Source: Aestuariivirga sp.
Lineage (GTDB): Bacteria; Pseudomonadota; Alphaproteobacteria; Rhizobiales; Aestuariivirgaceae
Length of the DNA stretch: 64,000 nucleotides
Direction of reading: 5' to 3'
Assembly (NCBI RefSeq): GCF_020252405.1
Contig: NZ_JADCDA010000075.1
Location: 1-64,000, forward strand
Shown: one piece after another, positions 48,877-56,884 of the stretch
Position numbering within the stretch: position 1 is the stretch's first letter
Layout of the letters: every line of letters starts with the position of its first letter
Made by a program: the position numbers and the translations under genes
The notes under the pieces: model-generated
What the model was told of the DNA's origin: nothing
What the model saw: the letters and a program-made list of their open reading frames with translations, nothing else
Database searches by the model: none

Positions 48877-49356
48877 ATGAACCTGAAGGAAGTTCTGAGA
48901 GGGGTCAAAATCACGTTGGACGAAGGAAAGTGGCAGGAAGGTCATGTACCACGTTCGGCCTTCCCTCTATCCGGGTTGTCGAACAAGCGATACAAATATG
49001 GCCCAGATTACAAATGGCGCGTAGTGCGATTCCAATGCGTCGGCGAGGTATGTCGAGTGCTAATCATCTTGAATGAGGACAAACAGATTTTTCGCGCAAC
49101 GCTGGGCGTTGAGGACAACGGCGACATGCGAGTGCTCTGTCAGTTCGAGTACCACGCTTCAGAACCCGGTTGGCATTGTCACCTAAAGTTAGATGATCAT
49201 TCAAGAGTGGAACCGGGTTATGCGAGGAAGACCGCTCGCCGTTGGCCGGCTAGGCACGCCAAACATTCAAGAACAGATTTTAACGTTACGATCAGGTCTG
49301 GTGTGTCGGTGGCTGCAGAGCGCTTTCGCTTCAAGGCTCAGGGCGATCTAATATGA
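48877..49356 (+). CDS. Hypothetical protein, first gene of AT-richer two-gene cassette
   Basis: Not recognised. The 159-residue protein is rich in beta-forming residues. Features include KWRVVRFQCVGEVCRVLIILN (about 46-66), a Cys/His cluster WHCHLKLDDH (99-108) and a basic stretch with RKTARRWPARHAKHSR (about 117-132). No signal peptide or membrane helix is seen. Base composition is clearly lower in GC than the flanking genes and synonymous codon use is different, suggesting transfer. GAGG precedes the ATG. It overlaps the next gene by 4 bases (ATGA), so the two are coupled and probably interact. Confidence 0.75.
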   Translation: MNLKEVLRGVKITLDEGKWQEGHVPRSAFPLSGLSNKRYKYGPDYKWRVVRFQCVGEVCRVLIILNEDKQIFRATLGVEDNGDMRVLCQFEYHASEPGWHCHLKLDDHSRVEPGYARKTARRWPARHAKHSRTDFNVTIRSGVSVAAERFRFKAQGDLI

Positions 49357-50132
49357 ACAGAGAAAACTTCTGTGAAGCGATTTGTTCAGAGCTACAGCTG
49401 CGGACTGTGCCTCTGGGATATGTCCTCAAGACCCCTTTTCTTAAGGATGACGGTGAGAGTATTGCAATCTACATCCGTAGAAGCTCAGCTGACAGCAAGT
49501 TTTATAGACTTGAAGATGATGGCGAAACTGTCGCCGCCTTGGAAGCAGTAGGAGTCGATTTTGATAGCGAGAGTCGTCTGGAGGCTCTAGCAGATTTGCT
49601 TCGAACTCACCAAGCCAGCTATGACGAAGCTGGCTCAGTACTGCATACAGAATATTTTCTTGAAGACGAAATTCCGGCCAGGGCGATTTCATTCATGTCG
49701 CTGATGAACCGAGTCTTTGATCTTTCTCTACTGGCAAAGAATAGGGTTCGAAGCAGGTTTAAGGAAGACCTCATCAAGCTGGTCGAAGCCCAATTCAGTG
49801 GTACGGCCCGGATCAGAATTGGTGAACCTATTCGCGAAACCATGAAGGACTACATCGTCGACATTGTTGTCGAAGGTCGTGACGGAAGAATTCTGGCCAT
49901 TTTCGCGGGCACATCCGAAGTCAAGGCGTTAGAGGCACTTTTGTTCGTCAATGAACAGAAAAAACAATTGCTATCTAACGTGCGCGCGATGCTAGTTCTT
50001 GAAAAGGCAAAGCCTGCCGACATCAAGGAAAGGACGTTATCACGAGTAATTAACTCCGAGATACGTCTGGCTTCTATGGATGGTGAGGCGGTCGCGGTCA
50101 AACAAAAGCTAGAGGACAGCCTGCTCCACTAA
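49353..50132 (+). CDS. DUF1828/DUF1829 domain protein
   Basis: The 259-residue protein has an N-terminal DUF1828-like region with TPFLKDDGESIAIYI (residues 27-41) and YRLEDDGETVAAL (51-63), a helical middle and a C-terminal DUF1829-like region (about 160-250) with KDYIVDIVVEGRDGRILAIF. DUF1828 and DUF1829 are uncharacterised domains usually found together. Composition is AT-rich like its partner. It is coupled to the upstream gene and sits in opposite orientation between two parts of the catabolic locus. An anti-phage, toxin-antitoxin or selfish role is possible but unproven. Confidence 0.75.
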   Translation: MNRENFCEAICSELQLRTVPLGYVLKTPFLKDDGESIAIYIRRSSADSKFYRLEDDGETVAALEAVGVDFDSESRLEALADLLRTHQASYDEAGSVLHTEYFLEDEIPARAISFMSLMNRVFDLSLLAKNRVRSRFKEDLIKLVEAQFSGTARIRIGEPIRETMKDYIVDIVVEGRDGRILAIFAGTSEVKALEALLFVNEQKKQLLSNVRAMLVLEKAKPADIKERTLSRVINSEIRLASMDGEAVAVKQKLEDSLLH

Positions 50133-50171
50133 GCGATTACCGACCTTTGAAAAAATCCTCGTTTGGCTGTC

Positions 50172-51494
50172 TTACAGCGCGTGCAAGCGCGTGTCGGACT
50201 GGTCCAGGCGGCGGCGGATCTGGGTGATGAGGAGCGACTCATCGGGTGCGCAATTGCCGTAGGTGAGGGGCTCGCCGGACTTGATCGCCTTCAGCACCTT
50301 CGCCCCCTGGGCGAGGCCCAGGGGCACGGCGTTGGCGTTGCGGGCCTCGGCGTGGGTCATGGCCCAGGCGCGGTAATCCGTTTCGCCGATGCGGCCGAGG
50401 TTTTCGCCCGGCGAAAGATCGCGCTTGGCGACGGTGGCGCATTCGGCCACGGGCTGAGCCAGCGGCGCCATGTCGGCCTGGCCATGCAGCACGGCGCGGG
50501 CGGCGGAGAGCGGCACTTCGAGGCTGGTGAGATGATAGGGGCGCGTCAGGGCAAAATAGGGACCCTTGCCGACCTTGAGGTCGATGAGGCGCTCTTGCAG
50601 GCGCGGGTGATCCGTCGTCACGATGCAGAAGACGCCGGGGGCCACACCCTTGCCGATGGAATAATCCACACAGCCCTTCCTGGAGAGCACGCCGCCATGT
50701 TCCTTCGGGATCAGCACCGAGGCGAGTTCGTCTCCCGCCGCCGCGGGGCCATGCATGCCGGGCACGTCCGGCACGAGGCCGGTGCAGTTGGCGATCGCCA
50801 CCATCTCCACCATGGTCTTGGAGCCGTCGACGAATTCGACCAGCATGCGGGCATTCATGTTGCGGGATCTGGCCTCCGCCTCGTAGTCGGCGGGGACGGC
50901 GTCCCATTTGAGCGGATTATTCTTGCCCTTGCCGGCGCAGACGACCTCAAGGCCGATGGACTGGGCGAAGCCGATCAACTCCAGCGTGGCGGCGGGCTCG
51001 TCGCCTGCAGCACCGGTGTAGACGACGCCGGCGCGCTTGGCCTCCCCGTGCAAATGGCGGCCGATGGTGATGTCGGCCTCGACATTGAGCATGACGACAT
51101 GCTTGCCGTTGGCGATCGAGTCGAGCGCGAATTGCGCGCCGGTGTTGGGATTGCCCGTGGCGTCGATCACCACGTCGATGCGCGAGGACCTGGCGAGCAC
51201 CGCCGGGTCTGACGTTATGGCGATGCGACCGGTCCCGATCGCGGCATCGACGGCCGACGGCGTCTCGGCGTAGACGGTGCGGTCTTCCGTGAAGCCCGCC
51301 ATGGCGGCGGCGGCCCTGGCCTGGGGCGGGCGCATTTCGGCCACGGCGCCCAGGCGCAGGCCGGGCATGCGGTTCAGCTGCACCATGATGTCGGCGCCCA
51401 TCTGGCCGCAGCCGGCAAGGCCGATGGTCACGGTCTTGCCCGCCTCTTCGCGGGCTTTGAGTTCGGCAACGAGCGGGGAGACACCTGCGATCAC
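50172..51494 (-). CDS. NAD(P)-binding oxidoreductase with SAF domain (homoserine-dehydrogenase-like)
   Basis: This 440-residue protein has an N-terminal Rossmann domain starting TIGLAGCGQMGADI (near residue 22). The middle contains VVIDATGNPNTGAQFALD. A C-terminal SAF-like segment includes AKRDLSPGENLGRIG. Related proteins are annotated as homoserine-dehydrogenase-like; in sugar clusters they act on sugar acids or aldehydes of unknown structure. GTG start at 51494 overlaps the aldolase stop (GTGA). The same frame reads on upstream through the aldolase but is not a fusion. Confidence 0.78.
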   Translation of the reverse strand: MIAGVSPLVAELKAREEAGKTVTIGLAGCGQMGADIMVQLNRMPGLRLGAVAEMRPPQARAAAAMAGFTEDRTVYAETPSAVDAAIGTGRIAITSDPAVLARSSRIDVVIDATGNPNTGAQFALDSIANGKHVVMLNVEADITIGRHLHGEAKRAGVVYTGAAGDEPAATLELIGFAQSIGLEVVCAGKGKNNPLKWDAVPADYEAEARSRNMNARMLVEFVDGSKTMVEMVAIANCTGLVPDVPGMHGPAAAGDELASVLIPKEHGGVLSRKGCVDYSIGKGVAPGVFCIVTTDHPRLQERLIDLKVGKGPYFALTRPYHLTSLEVPLSAARAVLHGQADMAPLAQPVAECATVAKRDLSPGENLGRIGETDYRAWAMTHAEARNANAVPLGLAQGAKVLKAIKSGEPLTYGNCAPDESLLITQIRRRLDQSDTRLHAL

Positions 51495-52237
51495 CGCTTC
51501 GCCGCGCCTCTCTTCTTCGCGGCGGGCGTCCCCGGCGCATCGCGGCGCTCCAGGCCGGTGACCGATGCGGCATCGGTCGTCTTGAACTCGCCCGACTGCT
51601 TGCCATAGGTCTTCATGCGCGCCAGCACGGTGCCCATCTGGTTCGCCTTGAGGATGACGGGCTTGCCCACCTGCAGGGCCGCCCAATACTGCTGCGCGAT
51701 GGTTTCGACCTCGCCCGCCCGCCACAGCGCCTTTTCCAGATCGGGGCCGAAGGCGATCTGGCCATGGTTGCCGAGGAGGCAGGCGGAGCGGTCTTCCAGC
51801 GCCTTCAGCATCACTTTCGAAAGTTCCGGCGTGCCGAACTCGGCATAGTCCGAGCAGCGGATGTCGGAGCCCCCGGCAATGCCGATCATGTAGTGGAAGG
51901 CGGGAATGTCCATCCTGAGGCAGGCGAGTGCGGTGGCATAGATCGAATGGGTGTGGACGATGGCGCCCGCCTCGGCGCGGCGCCTGAAGATGTCGAGATG
52001 CATGCGCCACTCGGTGGAGGGCAGGTACTCGCCGATATAGCCGCCGTCCAGGTCCATCTCGACGATGTGTTCGGGCTTCATCCGGGCATAGGGGATGCCC
52101 GAGGCCGTGATCAGAAAGCCTTCCGGGGTGCGGACGCTCACATTGCCGGAGGTGCCCTGGTTGATCCCTTCCTCGTTCATCCTGAGGCAGGTGTTGATCA
52201 CCGCCCGGCGGAGGTCGGGATACTTCAGCTTGGCCAT
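51491..52237 (-). CDS. Class II aldolase/adducin family protein (L-fuculose-phosphate-aldolase-like)
   Basis: The 248-residue product has the FucA-type core: NQGTSGNVSVR (residues about 26-36), TASGIPYARM, TEWRMHLDIF (catalytic Glu), the zinc ligands in VHTHSIYA and the third in LLGNHGQIAFG. A basic Ala/Lys tail (about 220-248) extends it. Members cleave phosphorylated ketoses to DHAP and an aldehyde, or act as decarboxylases. It is translated with the SAF oxidoreductase and diverges from the FGGY kinase across a 132-base intergenic region. Confidence 0.86.
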   Translation of the reverse strand: MAKLKYPDLRRAVINTCLRMNEEGINQGTSGNVSVRTPEGFLITASGIPYARMKPEHIVEMDLDGGYIGEYLPSTEWRMHLDIFRRRAEAGAIVHTHSIYATALACLRMDIPAFHYMIGIAGGSDIRCSDYAEFGTPELSKVMLKALEDRSACLLGNHGQIAFGPDLEKALWRAGEVETIAQQYWAALQVGKPVILKANQMGTVLARMKTYGKQSGEFKTTDAASVTGLERRDAPGTPAAKKRGAAKR

Positions 52238-52369
52238 GTGGACGGGTCTCCGGACGGGTTGTCAGGTGCATGGCTATAGACCCGGGCCGCCCGCCCCTTC
52301 AAGTGCCCGGGGCGATTGACGCCCATGCGGCGGATGCGAGAGACTGGCTAAAACGGCAGGACGAGGCGA

Positions 52370-53770
52370 ATGGGGCAGGACGGCTTGCGCGGCATCGCGG
52401 TGGTGGATGTGGGCTTCACCAACACCAAGATCGCGCTGTTTTCGGGGGCGGGCGAGTTGCTGGCCGAGCGCAAGGCGCCGAGTCGGCATGTGCCCGCGCC
52501 GCCCTACAAGCACATCGACCCCGAGCCGATGGTGGCGCTGTGCCGGAGCGCACTGCCCGAGCTTGACGCCATGCTGCCCATCGATGCGGTCGTGCCCACG
52601 GCGCATGGCGCGGCCATGGCCTGCCTCGATGCGGAGGGCAGGCTGGCGCTCCCCGTGATGGACTATACCAGCGAGCCGCCGCCGGCGGTCGTGGCGGATT
52701 ACGAGAAGATCATGCCGGGCTTCGAGGAGGCGCTGTGCCCGCTGCTGCCGATGGCGATCACCCACGGACTGCAGCTCTACTGGCAGCAGCGGGCCTGGCC
52801 GGATGACTTCGCCAGGGTGAGGACGCTGCTGCCGTGGATCCAGTATGTGGGCTTCCGGCTGAGCGGGGTTGCGGTGACCGAGATTTCCTCCATGGCCTGC
52901 CAGACGCATCTCCTCGACATCCGCGCGCAGGAACCTTCGAGCACCGCAAGGCGGCTGGGCTGGGACAGGCTTTATGCGCCCCGCGCCAAGGCGTGGGAGA
53001 CGATCGGGACGCTTAAGGATGAGTTCCGCGGCGCAAGCTTCCGCGGCGCGGCCCGCGTGCTCGGCGGCGTGCATGACTCGACGGCCAATTTCATGCGCTA
53101 TGTCTGCGCCGGGCTTGACCGCTTCACGCTGGTTTCGACCGGCACGTGGAGCATCAGCTTCGATCCGTCGACGAGCGTGGACGTGCTGGACCCGGCGCGC
53201 GACACCAACACCAACACCGACGTGCTGGGCCGCAACGTGTGCTGCAGCCGCTTCTTCGGCGGCATGGAATTCGCCGCGGTGGCCAATGGCGCGCCGGCGG
53301 AAGCGGCAAGCCTCGCCTGCGTGGCCGCACTGGTGGCGCGCGGCACATACGCCGTGCCGTCCTTCACCATGACCAGCGGGCCTGCGCCCGGCTCAGCTGG
53401 AAAAGGCTGTGTGAAGGGGCCCGCGGCAGAGAGTGCGGAGGAGCGCGCCACGCTGGCGGCGCTCTATTGCGCGCTGATGGTGTCAGAGCAGCTCGATGCC
53501 ATTGCGTCGAAGGACGGCATCATCGTCGATGGGCCCTTCTCGCAGAACCCGGTGCTGCTTGGCGTGCTGGCGGCACTCAGGCCCGCACAGCAGGTGAAGG
53601 CGTCTGCCCTGCGTGACGGCACCACCGCGGGGGCGGCGGCACTGGCGATGATCGAGAATGGCAGGCTGCCGGCGATCGCCATCAGGATGGCCGAGGTGAC
53701 GCCGGCCGATGTGCCGGGGCTTGATGCTTATCGGGCAATATGGCGTGCGTTGGCTTATGCAGCGCGGTGA
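52370..53770 (+). CDS. FGGY-family carbohydrate kinase (kinase 3), rhamnulo/fuculokinase-like
   Basis: The 466-residue kinase begins GIAVVDVGFTNTKIALF, with the first phosphate loop. DYTSEPPPAVV follows near 100. LVSTGTWSISFDP (near 260) and DGPFSQNPVLLGVLAALRP (near 400) complete the FGGY fold. It resembles the rhamnulokinase/fuculokinase branch. It is read divergently from the aldolase-oxidoreductase pair and is probably part of that module: phosphorylate a ketose, then cleave it. It is followed by a strong hairpin. Confidence 0.84.
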   Translation: MGQDGLRGIAVVDVGFTNTKIALFSGAGELLAERKAPSRHVPAPPYKHIDPEPMVALCRSALPELDAMLPIDAVVPTAHGAAMACLDAEGRLALPVMDYTSEPPPAVVADYEKIMPGFEEALCPLLPMAITHGLQLYWQQRAWPDDFARVRTLLPWIQYVGFRLSGVAVTEISSMACQTHLLDIRAQEPSSTARRLGWDRLYAPRAKAWETIGTLKDEFRGASFRGAARVLGGVHDSTANFMRYVCAGLDRFTLVSTGTWSISFDPSTSVDVLDPARDTNTNTDVLGRNVCCSRFFGGMEFAAVANGAPAEAASLACVAALVARGTYAVPSFTMTSGPAPGSAGKGCVKGPAAESAEERATLAALYCALMVSEQLDAIASKDGIIVDGPFSQNPVLLGVLAALRPAQQVKASALRDGTTAGAAALAMIENGRLPAIAIRMAEVTPADVPGLDAYRAIWRALAYAAR

Positions 53771-53781
53771 CGGCCACGGGT

Positions 53782-53815
53782 CCTTCTCCCATTGGCTCGC
53801 GCCAACGGGAGAAGG
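53782..53815. terminator. Strong hairpin after kinase 3
   Basis: CCTTCTCCCATTGGC and GCCAACGGGAGAAGG form a 15-bp stem with one mismatch and a TCGC loop, 12 bases after the kinase stop. No T-run follows. It could be a terminator or an interspersed palindrome. Confidence 0.55.
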
Positions 53816-53877
53816 GGAAGTTGCTGCGGCTTGCTTTCCCGCTTCCCTCAAATTCCGCAAGCTTCGCACAAGGGGTG

Positions 53878-53885
53878 TTAACCAT
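53878..53885 (+). promoter_or_regulatory. TTAACCAT motif (CtrA half-site type)
   Basis: The 8-mer TTAACCAT, reported as a CtrA-associated half-site in Caulobacter, lies 52 bases before the small hypothetical gene. A single short motif; weak evidence. Confidence 0.25.
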
Positions 53886-53937
53886 CCCGCAAAGCATCGG
53901 GCGCAGGATGGGGCCTGTGTGTTGCTTGAGGTGTTTC

Positions 53938-54318
53938 ATGTCCCCGTCCCTGCCGGAAGACTCGTTTACGCTCGTATCGCCCGGCTATCGGCCCCAGGCG
54001 GGGCGGCTGGCCTTCACCATCGGGGCTCAGCTTGTCGCCGAGATGGATGACGACGACCTGGCCCAGAGCTGGCAGGCGGCGGATGATCTCACCGCGGGCG
54101 AGGCCGCCGAACTCAGCGACGCCGCGGCGCTGCACCTGATGGAACTGCTGGAGGAGGGTCTGCCCGCGGCCGATCTGTCCGAGGCCGTGGCCGATGCGGC
54201 GGTGGTCTTCCTCATCGCCATGAAGCGCCATGGCATTGCCGACCCGAAGCGGATTCCCGCCTGCGCCGTGAAGTGGAACTTGCACGCCGAACGTGCCAGT
54301 GTTCACATTGCTTCATGA
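53938..54318 (+). CDS. Small hypothetical protein
   Basis: Not recognised. The 126-residue product is acidic (MDDDDLAQSW, LMELLEEGL) and mainly helical, with no signal peptide or membrane segment. TTGAGG 7 bases before the ATG supports this start; the frame is open further upstream but has no better start. It overlaps the VOC-family gene by 4 bases (ATGA), so the two are translationally coupled and may act together. Confidence 0.65.
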   Translation: MSPSLPEDSFTLVSPGYRPQAGRLAFTIGAQLVAEMDDDDLAQSWQAADDLTAGEAAELSDAAALHLMELLEEGLPAADLSEAVADAAVVFLIAMKRHGIADPKRIPACAVKWNLHAERASVHIAS

Positions 54319-54746
54319 GCGATACCAATCCCGAACCGAATGCCGCCGAATATGGCCGAAGCCTCAGGGGCCTCGGCTTCAACCTGCTGGTGACCGACGT
54401 GCCGCGCGCCGTGACCTTCGCAAAGGAGGTGCTGGGCGCCACCAGCTTCTATGACAATGAGGATTTCGCCGCCCTGCGCTGGCAGGGGCAGGACTTCATG
54501 TTCCATGCCGACCGTTCCTATCGCGGGCACCCGCTGTCCGGCCTCGTCGCCGGGTTGGAGGCGCGCGGGGCGGGCGTGGAACTGCGGATTTTCGGCTGTG
54601 ACCCGGACCGGGCGGAAGCAAAGGCGCGCGAGCTGGGCTTCACGGTGCTGGCGGGCTCACTCGACAAGGCGCACGGGCTTCGCGAATGCGTCATTCTCGA
54701 TGATGACGGATATTCGTGGGTGCCGACGGCGCCGACGCCGCGATAG
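54315..54746 (+). CDS. VOC-family (glyoxalase/bleomycin-resistance-like) protein
   Basis: The 143-residue protein has the VOC fold beginning GLGFNLLVTDVPRAVTFAKEVLGATSFYD and continuing DFAALRWQGQDFMFHADRSYRGHPL. The second half contains ELGFTVLAGSLDKAHGLRECVILDDDGYSWVP. This resembles glyoxalase-like metal-binding proteins. Substrate unknown. Its start overlaps the previous gene by 4 bases. Confidence 0.78.
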   Translation: MSDTNPEPNAAEYGRSLRGLGFNLLVTDVPRAVTFAKEVLGATSFYDNEDFAALRWQGQDFMFHADRSYRGHPLSGLVAGLEARGAGVELRIFGCDPDRAEAKARELGFTVLAGSLDKAHGLRECVILDDDGYSWVPTAPTPR

Positions 54747-54767
54747 GCGACCAGTCGAACACTGCCG

Positions 54768-55130
54768 TTACGAAATCGCCGGTGTCGTGCATCGCCTCGC
54801 CGAGGATTGAAAGAGCCGTCGGCGGGTCGGTGTCGATCTCGCCCAGGGCCTCGCCGTCATCAAGGCGGCTTCCGCCATCACGTCGCCCACGGCATGGAGC
54901 GAGCGGAGCTCCGCCGAGGCATACATCTCACGCCTGATGAAGGCGCCATAGACCACTGAGCCGATGCGGAAGGCCGTTTCGGCATAGGCGTTCAGGAAAT
55001 TGTCGTTCACCGGGGTTCCGAAGCGGAATTGGCGGGTTTCGGGGTCAAGCCGCAGTAAATGGCGGCGGAACGCCCCGGTCTCAAGCGGCCAGAGCTTGCG
55101 GATGCGGTAGATCCGGAGCTGACGCTGCAT
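54768..55130 (-). pseudogene. Truncated GNAT acetyltransferase remnant
   Basis: From the ATG at 55130 about 85 residues read like the start of a Hyphomicrobiales GNAT protein (RIRKLWPLETGAFRRHLLRLD, then FRFGTPVNDNFLNAYAE and VVYGAFIRREMYASAELRSL). Where the acetyl-CoA loop should follow (after AEAA) the sequence becomes unrelated and stops, so the catalytic core is missing. A different frame stays open downstream but is not recognisable. The rest of the 55131-55354 stretch holds the mmsA leader. Confidence 0.6.
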
Positions 55131-55313
55131 TGTTAGCTTTTCCTGCCTGAACTTAAATTCGTCCGACGAAATAAAGATTATGTTGCAATGCGGCGAAGGC
55201 TTAATGAATGATCCATGCGCTTTGCACATGGCTCTTCGCGGTTGCAGCGCCATGCGTTCTGGCTTCACTTTCATTGTGAGGCTGACCCTTGCCGGGGTGG
55301 CGGGGGGGATTTA

Positions 55314-55325
55314 GGTTGCGCAACC
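55314..55325. promoter_or_regulatory. Palindrome GGTTGCGCAACC upstream of mmsA
   Basis: A perfect 12-base palindrome with the TTGCGCAA core common in LacI-family operators lies 29 bases before the mmsA ATG. Plausible operator; the regulator is not in the window. Confidence 0.45.
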
Positions 55326-55354
55326 GTTTTGTTTCAGTTTGGAGGATGGCCTTC

Positions 55355-56854
55355 ATGGTCAAGAACATCGGACATTTCATCGGCGGCAAGCATGTGGCGG
55401 GCACGTCTGGCCGCTTCGCCGATGTCTTTAACCCCAACACCGGCGAGGTTCAGGCGAAGGTTGCGCTGGCCTCGCCCGCCGAACTCCGCGCCGCGGTCGA
55501 GAATGCCAAGGCGGCCCAGCCCGAATGGGCCGCCAGGAACCCGCAGGTGCGCGCCCGGGTGATGATGAAGTTTCTTGAACTCGCCCGCACCCATGCCGAG
55601 GAAATCGCCACGCTGATTTCCATGGAACACGGCAAGACCATCCCCGATGCGCTGGGCGACCTGCAGCGCGGCGTCGAGGTCGTCGAATTCGCCTGCGGCA
55701 TTCCGCATCTTCTCAAAGGCGAATACACCGACGGTGCAGGCCCCGGCATCGACATGTATTCGATGCGCCAGCCGCTCGGCATCGCAGCCGGCATCACGCC
55801 CTTCAACTTCCCGGCCATGATCCCGCTGTGGAAGGCCGCACCGGCGATTGCCTGCGGCAATGCCTTCATCCTGAAGCCCTCGGAGCGTGACCCGTCCTGC
55901 CCGATGCGGCTTGCTGAACTCTTCCTCGAGGCGGGCCTGCCCGCCGGCATCTTCAATGTGGTGAATGGCGACAAGGAAGCCGTCGACGGCATTCTCGACG
56001 ATCCGGACATCGCGGCGGTGGGCTTCGTGGGCTCGACGCCGATCGCGCATTATGTCTATTCGCGCGCCACCGGCGCGGCCAAGCGCGCGCAGTGCTTCGG
56101 CGGCGCCAAGAACCACATGCTGATCATGCCCGACGCCGACATGGACAAGACGGTCGATGCGCTGATCGGCGCGGGCTATGGCTCGGCCGGCGAGCGCTGC
56201 ATGGCGATCTCGGTGGCGGTGCCGGTGGGCGAGGCAACCGCCAATGCGCTGGTCGAGAAGCTTGTGCCGCGTGTCGGGAAGCTGAAGGTGGGGCTTTCCA
56301 CGGACCGCGAGGCGGATTACGGCCCGCTCGTCACCAGGCAGGCGCTGGACCGCGTTGTGGGTTACATCGACCAGGGCGTCAAGGAAGGTGCCACGCTGAA
56401 GGTCGATGGCCGCGGCTTCAGGATGCAGGGCTACGAGAACGGCTTCTTCCTCGGCGGCACGCTGTTCGACAATGTGACGAAGGACATGAAGATCTACAGG
56501 GAGGAGATCTTCGGGCCCGTGCTCTCCGTGGTGCGTGCGAAGACCTATGACGAGGGGCTGAAGCTGGTGAATGACCATGAATATGGCAATGGCGCCGCGA
56601 TCTTCACGCGCGACGGCGACACGGCGCGCGACTTCGCCTCGCGCTGCCAGATCGGCATGGTGGGCGTCAACGTGCCGATCCCGGTGCCGCTGGCCTATCA
56701 CACCTTCGGCGGCTGGAAGCGCTCGGCCTTCGGCGACCTGAACCAGCATGGCCCAGACTCGGTGCGCTTCTACACCAAGACCAAGACGGTGACGGCGCGC
56801 TGGCCCTCGGGCATCAAGGAAGGGGCGCAGTTCTCGATCCCGACCATGCGCTGA
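55355..56854 (+). CDS. mmsA: CoA-acylating methylmalonate-semialdehyde dehydrogenase
   Basis: MmsA converts methylmalonate semialdehyde (valine breakdown) or malonate semialdehyde to propionyl- or acetyl-CoA. The 499-residue ALDH starts MVKNIGHFIGGK. It has the motifs ITPFNFPAMIPLWKAAPAIACGN, FVGSTPIAHYVY, and the nucleophile Cys282 in AGERCMAIS. Family length fits. The ATG at 55355 has GGAGG 9 bases upstream; an in-frame ATG at 55346 is possible. MmsA/IolA also ends myo-inositol catabolism, but no iol gene is here. Confidence 0.93.
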   Translation: MVKNIGHFIGGKHVAGTSGRFADVFNPNTGEVQAKVALASPAELRAAVENAKAAQPEWAARNPQVRARVMMKFLELARTHAEEIATLISMEHGKTIPDALGDLQRGVEVVEFACGIPHLLKGEYTDGAGPGIDMYSMRQPLGIAAGITPFNFPAMIPLWKAAPAIACGNAFILKPSERDPSCPMRLAELFLEAGLPAGIFNVVNGDKEAVDGILDDPDIAAVGFVGSTPIAHYVYSRATGAAKRAQCFGGAKNHMLIMPDADMDKTVDALIGAGYGSAGERCMAISVAVPVGEATANALVEKLVPRVGKLKVGLSTDREADYGPLVTRQALDRVVGYIDQGVKEGATLKVDGRGFRMQGYENGFFLGGTLFDNVTKDMKIYREEIFGPVLSVVRAKTYDEGLKLVNDHEYGNGAAIFTRDGDTARDFASRCQIGMVGVNVPIPVPLAYHTFGGWKRSAFGDLNQHGPDSVRFYTKTKTVTARWPSGIKEGAQFSIPTMR

Positions 56855-56884
56855 CATCCATGTCCGGGCGGTCGTGACCGATCC

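Noticed and set aside
50172..52271. Apparent 699-residue aldolase-oxidoreductase fusion
   Set aside because: The N-terminal part is out of frame with the real aldolase at 51491-52237. A GTGA overlap gives the proper oxidoreductase start at 51494.
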